Assembly: GCA_038237895.1 (NCBI GenBank)
Contig: JBBRYE010000094.1
Location: 1 to 14,650 of the forward strand
Length of the DNA stretch: 14,650 nucleotides
Direction: 5' to 3'
Source of the DNA: Pseudopedobacter sp038237895
Lineage (GTDB): Bacteria; Bacteroidota; Bacteroidia; Sphingobacteriales; Sphingobacteriaceae
The number at the start of each line of letters is the position of its first letter. Position 1 is the stretch's first letter. The translations under genes were made by a program, and so were the position numbers. This document shows positions 1-6,611 of this stretch, one piece after another. The notes beneath the pieces were generated by a model. It was not told where the DNA came from. It made no database searches and worked only from the letters and a program-made list of their open reading frames with translations.

Positions 1-252
1 TCTGGGTCCAAACAAATTGCAGATTTGAAAACAGCTATCAGTTTAAATGATAAAATGATTTTCATCAAAGAACTTTTTAATGGCTATAACTTAGCTTATA
101 GCGAAGCAATTGAGATTATAAATAGATTTGAAACTTTTGATGCAGCAGATAATTTTCTTCAAAAAAACTATTCTGTAAAAAATGATTGGACATTAAAACA
201 ATCTACTGTTGATAGACTTTATGAATATCTGAATAAGAAATTTGTTAGTTAA
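1..252 (+). CDS. C-terminal part of a conserved hypothetical protein (5' end outside window)
   Basis: The reading frame is open from the first base, with eight codons before a TTG at 25 that could be mistaken for a start, so this is most likely the last 83 residues of a longer protein. The visible part is helical and charged, with a core around NDKMIFIKELFNGY, a second helix around AIEIINRFETFDAADNFL, and an ending YEYLNKKF. I recognise this loosely as the C-terminal module of Bacteroidota-restricted hypothetical proteins of unknown function. There is no signal peptide, membrane segment or catalytic motif in what is visible. It precedes the GH25 gene by 34 bp with no convincing terminator, so it may head the same transcript. 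That it is a real gene is fairly sure; its function is unknown. Confidence 0.6.
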   Translation, partial: SGSKQIADLKTAISLNDKMIFIKELFNGYNLAYSEAIEIINRFETFDAADNFLQKNYSVKNDWTLKQSTVDRLYEYLNKKFVS

Positions 253-286
253 ATTTAATTATTCTTATATAATTTTAACTCAATAA

Positions 287-1162
287 ATGCCTGCTAAAAG
301 AGCTCTGCCAAACATCAAGAGCAAACCAAAAAGAGCTTCTCGTAAAACAAAAAAAAAGAGTAATAAATGGAAGTTTAGAATTATTACTTTAATTGTTGTT
401 TGCTTAGTTTTTTCTCCTTTTTATTATGGTAAAGTTTTAAAAACTGCCGTTTCTACTGGCAGATGGTTTAGAGACCTTTTTATCTTTGATGCATATCCTC
501 ATTATGAGAAATTTGGAATTAGAATTCCGAGGAAATATTACGTTCATGGCATTGATGTCTCATCTTATCAAAGTAAAATTGATTGGCAAAAAGTAAATGC
601 AATGGAATTTAATGGCATTAAAATAAACTTTGCCTTTATTAAAGCTACAGAAGGAGTGACATTGGTGGATCCTTATTTCCAAAGAAATTGGCGAGAATGC
701 AAAAATGCCGGTATCATTAGAGGTGCTTATCATTATTTTAAACCAAAAAAATCTGGAATTTGGCAAGCTCGATTTTTTTTACAAACCTTAAAAGTTGAAG
801 CAGGAGATCTGCCGCCTGTTATAGATATTGAAGAATCCGCCGGTTTAAGTCCGGAAGAATTGATTCCTAATCTTCAAGATTTTTTAAACGAAATAGAGAA
901 AAAAACTAAAGTAAAGCCAATAATTTATACTGGTTATCAGTTTTATAAAGATCACTTAAAAGGAAATTTTGATGAGTATCCGTTGTGGATATCTCATTAT
1001 TATCAGCCTAAATTAAAATTAGACAGTAAAACCCATTGGGATTTTTGGCAGCATGCAGATAATGCGCACATAGATGGAATAAAATTTAAAGTTGATATGA
1101 ATGTTTTTAATGGAGAGTTAGAAGATTTAAGTGGTTTACTGATACAAAAAACAAAAAATTAA
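287..1162 (+). CDS. Membrane-anchored GH25 family muramidase (lysozyme)
   Basis: This is a glycoside hydrolase family 25 protein expected to cleave the MurNAc-GlcNAc beta-1,4 bond of peptidoglycan. The N-terminus is strongly basic (residues 4-30, rich in K and R) and is followed by one hydrophobic segment at about 31-47, so the enzyme is probably anchored in the inner membrane with the catalytic domain in the periplasm. The GH25 barrel spans about 86-280. Family motifs are visible: HGIDVSSYQ at 87-95 with Asp90, FIKATEG at 117-123, HYF at 149-151, the catalytic-type DIE at 180-182, IYTG at 213-216, WISHY at 234-238, WQH at 254-256 and VDMNVFNG at 269-276. The length of 291 residues fits a single-domain enzyme with an anchor. 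The yjbQ-like gene starts 2 bp downstream, implying co-transcription. The immunity, phage or cell-wall remodelling role cannot be told from sequence; no phage genes surround it. Confidence 0.9.
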   Translation: MPAKRALPNIKSKPKRASRKTKKKSNKWKFRIITLIVVCLVFSPFYYGKVLKTAVSTGRWFRDLFIFDAYPHYEKFGIRIPRKYYVHGIDVSSYQSKIDWQKVNAMEFNGIKINFAFIKATEGVTLVDPYFQRNWRECKNAGIIRGAYHYFKPKKSGIWQARFFLQTLKVEAGDLPPVIDIEESAGLSPEELIPNLQDFLNEIEKKTKVKPIIYTGYQFYKDHLKGNFDEYPLWISHYYQPKLKLDSKTHWDFWQHADNAHIDGIKFKVDMNVFNGELEDLSGLLIQKTKN

Positions 1163-1164
1163 AC

Positions 1165-1587
1165 ATGAATATTTATCAAAAACATTTTAGCTTAAAAGAA
1201 AGAAGAAGAGGGTTTCATTTAATAACCAACGAAGTTTTAAGCGCTATTCCACAAATTTGTGAGATTAAAATGGGTGTATTACAGCTATTTATTCAACATA
1301 CTTCTGCATCACTAACCATTAATGAAAACGCAGATGCAACAGTTAGACAAGATTTTGAGATGTTTTTTAATAAAACAGTAAATGAAAACGACACTGACTA
1401 TAAACACGATTATGAAGGCTCTGACGATATGCCAGCTCATTTAAAAGCATCAATTTTAGGTTCTTCTGTTACTGTTCCTATAACAAATGGTCAGCTAGCT
1501 TTTGGTACTTGGCAAGGCATTTATTTATGCGAACATCGCAATTATGGAGGTAACAGGCAATTTGTAGCTACTGCTTGGGGAGTCTAA
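1165..1587 (+). CDS. YjbQ / UPF0047 family protein
   Basis: This small 140-residue protein covers the whole YjbQ (UPF0047, TIGR00149) family length. Family motifs are clear: QHTSASLTINENAD at 44-57, the HDYEGSDDMPAH stretch at 81-92, ASILGSS at 95-101, and GTWQGIYLCEHR at 114-125. The conserved histidines His45, His81, His92 and His124 lie in these motifs and are the presumed metal or ligand site. Databases often call members 'secondary thiamine-phosphate synthase' because a family member showed weak activity of that kind; the physiological role is not firmly established, so I do not assign thiamine synthesis here. It has no signal peptide and is probably cytoplasmic. The ATG lies 2 bp after the GH25 stop, so the two genes are almost certainly one transcript. 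Confidence 0.88.
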   Translation: MNIYQKHFSLKERRRGFHLITNEVLSAIPQICEIKMGVLQLFIQHTSASLTINENADATVRQDFEMFFNKTVNENDTDYKHDYEGSDDMPAHLKASILGSSVTVPITNGQLAFGTWQGIYLCEHRNYGGNRQFVATAWGV

Positions 1588-1644
1588 ATCCATAAATTGA
1601 TCTATTAAATTTTATTATTTGTTATTAAGCTAAAAATGTGAAAT

Positions 1645-2793
1645 TTGCAGCTTTATAAACACAAACGTTTGGATATTTACATTAGCTACGCTTTATTATT
1701 TCTTCTTCAAATATGCCTTATCACTCAGTTATATTATTTGCTGGTTATTCAAAGAAAATTTTCGTTTTTTAAGTCAACAGATTTAGAAAAGAACAGCGTC
1801 TCTTATCCTGTTTCTGTAATTATTTGTGCAAGAAATGAAGCAGTAAATCTCCAAAAATATCTACCTTTTATTCTAGAACAAAACCACACCAATTTTGAGG
1901 TTGTTGTAGTAAACGATTGCTCTTATGATGATAGTGAAGATGTTTTAAAAGTTTTTGCTGAAAAATATCCACATCTTAAAATCGTAAAAATAGAAGAACA
2001 TCCTCGCTTTAAAACTGCTAAAAAGTTTGCAGCAACTCTAGGTATAAAAGCAGCTAAAAACGAAATTATTTTATTTACCGATGCAGATTGCAAACCAGAA
2101 TCTGATAATTGGATAACTGAGATGACCTCCCATTACCAAAATGAGGAAACTGAAATTGTATTAGGCTACTCTCCGTACTTAAAGCATAAGGGTTTATTAA
2201 ATAGTTTAATCAGGTATGAAACATTCCAAACTGCTTTAAATTATTTTTCTTATTCTCTTAATGGAATGCCATATATGGGAGTAGGTAGAAATTTATCTTA
2301 CAAAAAATCGCTATTTTTTAAAAATAAAGGCTTTGCATCTCATATGCATATCCCTTCCGGGGATGATGATTTGTTTGTTAATGAAAATTCTACCGCAACA
2401 AATACTGTTATTGAGGTTTCAGAGAGCAGCCAGGTTTGGAGTGAGCCTAAACTAACTTGGGGTAGTTATTGGAATCAAAAAACGCGTCATTTAGGTGCTG
2501 GTAAGGCTTACAAAACACAAGATAAAAAAAACCTAACTTTCCAAACTAGTTCTGCAATAGGATTTTATTTGTTTTTATTGTTATGTTTTGTTTTTAAAAT
2601 CGAATTATTAGTAGTGTCAATTGTTTTTTTTATCCGTTTTTTTACCCAAATTTTTGCTTATTTCAAAGCATTAAAAAAATTAAGAAATAAAGATTTAATT
2701 TGGTGGTTCATTATATTAGATCCTTTTTATTATATTTATTTGACTTCTTTAAGTATTACAGGAGTTTTTAGAAAAAAGATAACATGGAAGTAA
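1645..2793 (+). CDS. Membrane glycosyltransferase, family 2 (start uncertain, TTG)
   Basis: This is a processive-type GT-A glycosyltransferase that likely transfers a nucleotide-activated sugar to a lipid or polysaccharide at the inner membrane. An N-terminal membrane helix (about 13-35) is followed by the GT2 domain: ICARNEA at 60-66, VNDCSYDDS at 89-97, the metal-binding DAD at 146-148, GVGRNLSY at 212-219, the acceptor-site-like GDDDLF at 239-244 and a QKTRH (278-282) counterpart of the QxxRW motif. Two or three C-terminal membrane helices follow (about 303-335 and 352-375). The start is unsettled: there is no in-frame ATG before residue 208. TTG at 1645 and TTG at 1669 (giving a start just before DIYISYALLF) are the candidates; 1669 fits the usual position of the first helix better. 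An in-frame ATG at 1636 is followed directly by TGA. The 3' end overlaps the sigma-factor gene by 10 bp. Confidence 0.85.
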   Translation: MQLYKHKRLDIYISYALLFLLQICLITQLYYLLVIQRKFSFFKSTDLEKNSVSYPVSVIICARNEAVNLQKYLPFILEQNHTNFEVVVVNDCSYDDSEDVLKVFAEKYPHLKIVKIEEHPRFKTAKKFAATLGIKAAKNEIILFTDADCKPESDNWITEMTSHYQNEETEIVLGYSPYLKHKGLLNSLIRYETFQTALNYFSYSLNGMPYMGVGRNLSYKKSLFFKNKGFASHMHIPSGDDDLFVNENSTATNTVIEVSESSQVWSEPKLTWGSYWNQKTRHLGAGKAYKTQDKKNLTFQTSSAIGFYLFLLLCFVFKIELLVVSIVFFIRFFTQIFAYFKALKKLRNKDLIWWFIILDPFYYIYLTSLSITGVFRKKITWK

Positions 2794-3401
2794 ATCCTAA
2801 TTTTTCTGATAACGCAAAAAACGATTTCTCTTTAGTAGAGAGAGCAAAACTGGGTGAACAAAAGGCGTATGCCGAATTGATGCAACGCTATAAGGATTCT
2901 ATATTTTTTATGGTGTTAAAAATGGTAAATAATAAAGATGATGCCATGGATATTACAGTTACCACATTTGCTAAAGCTTTTGAAAATTTAGAAAAATATC
3001 GTCCAGAATTTGCTTTTAGTACTTGGTTATTTAGGATTGCAACCAACGGAAGTATCGATTTTATCCGGAAAAAGAAACTGGCCACAACATCAATTGATGG
3101 CCTTAGTGGTGGAGATGGAAATGAGGATAGAGTATTTGAAATTAAAAGTGATGTTTTAAATCCTGAAGAAACATCAATAAAAAAACAACAAACAGAACAA
3201 CTTAAAGAGATAATTGACAAATTACCGCCACGATATAAAACTTTAATTATACTTAGATATTTTGATGAATTATCCTATGAAGAAATAGCGGATCAGCTAA
3301 GTTTACCTTTAGGAACTGTTAAAGCACAATTATTTAGGGGTAGAGATTTATTATCCAACGTTTTAAGTAAAAGGTTGAAAAGCGAAACAAGTGACTTCTA
3401 G
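2784..3401 (+). CDS. ECF-type RNA polymerase sigma factor (sigma-70 family)
   Basis: The 205-residue protein has the two-domain layout of extracytoplasmic-function sigma factors. Region 2 covers about 30-98 and includes DDAMDITVTTFAKAFENL (52-69), with FSTWLFRIATN at 78-88 and DFIRKKK at 92-98. A charged linker of about 40 residues follows, and region 4 covers about 137-190, with LPPRYKTLIILRYFDELSY and the helix-turn-helix EEIADQLSLPLGTVKAQLFR at 166-185. It should bind core RNA polymerase and direct it to a specific promoter set, which cannot be predicted here. There is no anti-sigma factor or TonB-linked regulator beside it, unlike many Bacteroidota ECF factors. The ATG at 2784 lies inside the 3' end of the glycosyltransferase gene, and its own end overlaps rsmG by 11 bp, so it is embedded in a housekeeping operon and probably translationally coupled. 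Confidence 0.92.
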   Translation: MEVNPNFSDNAKNDFSLVERAKLGEQKAYAELMQRYKDSIFFMVLKMVNNKDDAMDITVTTFAKAFENLEKYRPEFAFSTWLFRIATNGSIDFIRKKKLATTSIDGLSGGDGNEDRVFEIKSDVLNPEETSIKKQQTEQLKEIIDKLPPRYKTLIILRYFDELSYEEIADQLSLPLGTVKAQLFRGRDLLSNVLSKRLKSETSDF

Positions 3402-4023
3402 TATCATCCAAAAATATTTTCCAAATTTAAGTCCCAATCAAATAAATCAGTTTGATCAACTTTATGGGCTTTATCAAAATTGGAATTCTCAAATAAATGT
3501 TATTAGCAGAAAAGATATAGATTTATTATACGAAAGACACATTCTTCACTCTTTGGGGATTGCAAAAGTTTGTATGTTTTTGCCCAATCAATCCGTTTTA
3601 GATGTAGGTACAGGAGGTGGTTTTCCAGGAATCCCTTTAGCTATTTTATTTCCTGAAACTAAATTCTTACTGGTAGATTCTATCGGCAAAAAAATAAAAG
3701 TGGTAAATGAAGTTTCATCTGCAATTGGATTAAAAAACTTAAAAGCAATACATAGTAGGGCAGAGCAAGTTGATGAAAAGTTTGATTTTATTGTTTCTAG
3801 AGCGGTTACTCAACTTAAAGATTTTTATCCTTGGATAAAAGGTAAGTTTGAAAAATATAATAAATCTGAATTGCCAAATGGTGTTTTGTACCTTAAAGGT
3901 GGAGATTTACAACAAGAATTAGATGATTCTCAAATAAAGCAGATTAAACTTTTTCCTTTAACAGATTACTTTGAAGAAGATTTTTTTGAGACCAAATATG
4001 TAGTTTATTTCCCTGCCCAATAA
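3391..4023 (+). CDS. rsmG: 16S rRNA (guanine527-N7)-methyltransferase RsmG
   Basis: RsmG (GidB) uses S-adenosylmethionine to methylate N7 of G527 in the 530 loop of 16S rRNA; in other bacteria, loss gives low-level streptomycin resistance. The 210-residue length matches the family. Visible motifs are NWNSQINVISRKD at 30-42, ERHILHSLG at 48-56, the SAM-binding VLDVGTGGGFPGIPLA at 69-84, VDSIGKKI at 95-102 and VSRAV at 135-139. I accept the GTG start at 3391 because the family N-terminus begins here and there is no ATG in this frame until residue 62. This start lies within the last codons of the sigma-factor gene, an 11 bp overlap suggesting coupled translation. dprA begins 17 bp after its stop. 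Confidence 0.95.
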   Translation: MTSSIIQKYFPNLSPNQINQFDQLYGLYQNWNSQINVISRKDIDLLYERHILHSLGIAKVCMFLPNQSVLDVGTGGGFPGIPLAILFPETKFLLVDSIGKKIKVVNEVSSAIGLKNLKAIHSRAEQVDEKFDFIVSRAVTQLKDFYPWIKGKFEKYNKSELPNGVLYLKGGDLQQELDDSQIKQIKLFPLTDYFEEDFFETKYVVYFPAQ

Positions 4024-4040
4024 ATCCAATTATCCCTAAA

Positions 4041-5129
4041 ATGCTCCATGAAATTGCGCTTACATTTGTTAAAGGAATTGGAGATATCACCACAAAAACG
4101 CTTGTAAGTTATTGCGGAAGTGCAGAGGAAGTATTTTCATCATCTAAAAAAGCATTAGAAAAAATTCCGGGTATTGGTTCTAAAACAGCCGAGTCTATCG
4201 TAAATCATACCGCATTTGCAAGGGCTGAAGAAGAACTTAAATTTATTGAAAAATATAAAATTCAAAGTTTTTTTTATCTCGATAAACATTATCCTAAAAG
4301 GTTAAAAAATTGTTATGATGCACCTACAATGCTTTATTTTAAAGGCAAAGCCGATTTAAATAATCAAAAAATTGTGGCAGTTGTAGGTACAAGAAACGCA
4401 ACAAATTACGGTCGGTTTTTTTGTGATAAATTAATTGAAGGATTAAAGCACCATGGATTAATAGTGGCAAGCGGGATGGCTTATGGAATTGACATTGCTG
4501 CACATAAAGCAGCTCTTAATTTAGGTATATCTACGGTAGGTGTTTTAGGACATGGTTTAGATAGACTTTATCCGGCTCTGCATCGCCCTGTGGCAGAAAA
4601 AATGCTACATAATGGGGGTTTATTAACTGAATTTCCTTCTCAAACAAACCCTGATAGACAAAATTTCCCCAAAAGAAATCGGATAATTGCCGGAATGGCA
4701 GATGCAGTAATAGTTGTGGAAGCTGCAAGAAAAGGCGGTGCGCTTATCACTGCAGAAATTGCTAATTCTTACAACAGAGATGTTTTTGCAGTTCCTGGCA
4801 GGGTAGATGATGAATTTTCTGACGGTTGCAATTTCTTGATAAAAACGAATAGGGCTCATTTATTGACAAAACCCGAAGATTTAGAGTATATAATGGGTTG
4901 GTTAGATGGCTTGTTAATAAAGAAAAAAATAGAACCAGAATTACTTTTAAATTTAAGTGCAGAAGATAAAATTATAGTTGATACTATTAAACAACATGAA
5001 AGTATTGCAATAGATGATCTTCAAATAAAGTTAAATATGACGCAAAGTAAATTGGCTATGGCTTTATTAAATTTAGAAATGCAATCTGTAATTATTTCTT
5101 TACCTGGAAAAGTATATCGGATGAATTAA
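4041..5129 (+). CDS. dprA: DNA-processing protein DprA (Smf)
   Basis: DprA binds incoming single-stranded DNA during natural transformation and loads RecA on it; it is also widespread in bacteria not known to be competent. The 362-residue protein has the full three-part architecture. An N-terminal helix-hairpin-helix region holds VKGIGDITTKTL (10-21) and IPGIGSKTA (42-50). The Rossmann-like DprA core spans about 105-285, with VVGTRNATNYG at 114-124, VASGMAYGIDIAAH at 142-155, GVLGHGLDRLYP at 167-178, FPKRNRIIAG at 209-218, EAARKGGALITA at 227-238 and VPGRVDDEFSDG at 251-262. A C-terminal winged-helix (DML1-like) domain covers about 305-360. It is the last gene of the + strand run, and its TAA overlaps the stop codon of the convergent sixA-like gene in a shared TTAA, leaving no intergenic terminator. 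Confidence 0.96.
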   Translation: MLHEIALTFVKGIGDITTKTLVSYCGSAEEVFSSSKKALEKIPGIGSKTAESIVNHTAFARAEEELKFIEKYKIQSFFYLDKHYPKRLKNCYDAPTMLYFKGKADLNNQKIVAVVGTRNATNYGRFFCDKLIEGLKHHGLIVASGMAYGIDIAAHKAALNLGISTVGVLGHGLDRLYPALHRPVAEKMLHNGGLLTEFPSQTNPDRQNFPKRNRIIAGMADAVIVVEAARKGGALITAEIANSYNRDVFAVPGRVDDEFSDGCNFLIKTNRAHLLTKPEDLEYIMGWLDGLLIKKKIEPELLLNLSAEDKIIVDTIKQHESIAIDDLQIKLNMTQSKLAMALLNLEMQSVIISLPGKVYRMN

Positions 5130-5629
5130 TCCTCTGTAATGTTTTTAGGATATTCATAAAAAACCACTTTTCCAGTTCCCTTACTCACCATTTTCCAATC
5201 ATCAAAAGGGAAAGATATTAGCACCATACCACTTGTTGGTATATTAAAAATATCGGCATCTGTTAAATAAACAGTTAAATCAGTTACTGCATTATTATGA
5301 CCAAAAATTGCAACTTTATCAAAGTTGTTATCATTATTATTGATGATTTTTAATAATTGTTGATAACTAGCTTCATAGATATTTGAATTAGTTTCTATTT
5401 GTAATTCATCAATTCCTAATTGTTTGCAAACAATTTCACAAGTGCTTAAAGCCCTTAAAGCAGGGCTGGAAATCACTAAATCTGGATGAAAAGAATTTTT
5501 TAAAAGCTTATCGCTGATTTTTGGTGCGTCTTTTAAACCTCTATTGTTAAGGGGACGATTAAAATCTGATAGTGAGGCATCGTTCCAATCGGATTTTGCG
5601 TGTCGTACTATTAGAAGCTGTTTATTCAT
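5126..5629 (-). CDS. sixA: SixA-like histidine phosphatase
   Basis: This 167-residue protein belongs to the histidine phosphatase superfamily (RHG motif) and has the size and motif set of SixA, which removes phosphate from histidines of phosphotransfer proteins. Catalytic features are visible: IVRHAKSDW at 7-15 with Arg9 and the nucleophile-type His10, FNRPLNNRG at 23-31, SSPALRA at 54-60 with Arg59, and FGHNNAV at 109-115 with His111. It is cytoplasmic, with no signal peptide. Its start overlaps the end of the GT9 gene by 8 bp, so it is the distal gene of the polX-GT9-sixA unit. The substrate is not shown by context. The HPt protein about 5 kb away is a possible but unproven partner. General small-molecule phosphatase activity is an alternative. 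Confidence 0.88.
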   Translation of the reverse strand: MNKQLLIVRHAKSDWNDASLSDFNRPLNNRGLKDAPKISDKLLKNSFHPDLVISSPALRALSTCEIVCKQLGIDELQIETNSNIYEASYQQLLKIINNNDNNFDKVAIFGHNNAVTDLTVYLTDADIFNIPTSGMVLISFPFDDWKMVSKGTGKVVFYEYPKNITED

Positions 5630-6608
5630 GAGTAATAAAATCGATAATTAAATCTTCATTAATATCTTTCATACATTTAAAATGACCTTTTGGGCAAGCT
5701 GATAATCCGAATTTGGAGCAAGGTCTACAAGAAAGTGTAACCCCAGCTTCGTAATGATTATTAATTTGATAGGGCTGTACTCCCAACAATTCTGGAACTG
5801 TACTTCCCCAAATCGTTGTCAGTTTTTTATTAAATGCTTCAGAAATGTGTGTTAAACCAGTATCAAAACCTATAACCTGTGCAGCATATTTTACCACAGT
5901 TACAGATTCATTTAAACTGATTTGTCCAACTAAATTAATAATTTTATTTGGTAATGCTTCAGAAATAACTGCTGCGTTGGTTTTAACGTCATCACCTCCT
6001 AATAAAATCACAGGTAATTTTATCTTTTTACATAATGAGATTACTTTTTCGTTAGGCATTCTTTTAGTGAAGTGGGTAGCACCAATTATAAAAGCAATGT
6101 ATGGATGGGAATAATAATCAGGAATAATTTCCAGAAGTGATGGAGTGTTTTCTGGTAAAAAATAATCTATAGGTTTTCCATCATTATTAACTCCAAGAAA
6201 TTCAACAGCCTTTAAATAACGATTAACCAGATGATTGGGTTTAATTAAATTAATTCTGAGTTTTAATGCCAACCACTTTTTTAATCTCTCTTTTTTGTAA
6301 GTAGAAAATTTAATGCCTAACTGTAATTTAACTAATGTAGATCTTAAACTATTATGTAAATCAATTACGTAATCAAAGTTTTCTGTTTTAAGATCTCTAA
6401 TAGTGTCTTTTAATTTTGGTTTTAATAAATGTAGCTGTGCTATACATGGATTGTTATCTAATAAAAATTTAAAATTTGGTTTCGTTAGAAAATGAATTTC
6501 TGAATTTGGTATTTGCTGCTTTAAACATCTAATTACAGGAGAAGTGTAAATTATATCTCCCATAGAACTAAATCTGATAACTAGTATTTTGATTTTTTTT
6601 GAGTCCAA
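5622..6608 (-). CDS. Glycosyltransferase family 9 (heptosyltransferase-like)
   Basis: This 328-residue GT-B enzyme resembles ADP-heptose:LPS heptosyltransferases (GT9). It probably adds a sugar to the lipopolysaccharide core on the cytoplasmic face of the inner membrane; the actual donor sugar is not determinable. N-terminal RFSSMGDIIYTSPVIR (12-27) is the classic GT9 opening. DLHNSLRS at 83-90, the donor-site region IGATHFTKRMP at 175-185, LLGGDD at 202-207, NLVGQISLNE at 225-234 and GFDTGLTHISEA at 247-258 follow. The C-terminus holds four cysteines (294, 297, 305 and 312) in the pattern CxxC-x7-C-x6-C. The TTG start at 6608 is chosen because only one codon separates it from the preceding in-frame stop and the next ATG would remove the RFSSMGD motif. 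It starts 3 bp after the polX stop and overlaps the sixA-like gene by 8 bp. Confidence 0.9.
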   Translation of the reverse strand: MDSKKIKILVIRFSSMGDIIYTSPVIRCLKQQIPNSEIHFLTKPNFKFLLDNNPCIAQLHLLKPKLKDTIRDLKTENFDYVIDLHNSLRSTLVKLQLGIKFSTYKKERLKKWLALKLRINLIKPNHLVNRYLKAVEFLGVNNDGKPIDYFLPENTPSLLEIIPDYYSHPYIAFIIGATHFTKRMPNEKVISLCKKIKLPVILLGGDDVKTNAAVISEALPNKIINLVGQISLNESVTVVKYAAQVIGFDTGLTHISEAFNKKLTTIWGSTVPELLGVQPYQINNHYEAGVTLSCRPCSKFGLSACPKGHFKCMKDINEDLIIDFITHE

Positions 6609-6611
6609 AAT

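Noticed and set aside
241..277. TTTG (241-244) and TAATTTTA (270-277) as a possible promoter for the GH25 gene
   Set aside because: Spacing of 25 bp is outside the usual range and the -7 lacks the final G; AT-rich gaps give such matches by chance.
287..1162. The GH25 lysozyme as sign of a prophage or toxin system
   Set aside because: There are no holin, tail, integrase or immunity genes around it; the basic N-terminus and membrane anchor fit a chromosomal cell-wall enzyme.
5129..5153. ATCCT...AGGAT hairpin just after the dprA stop as a terminator
   Set aside because: The stem is only about five pairs, AT-rich and without a following T-run in either direction.
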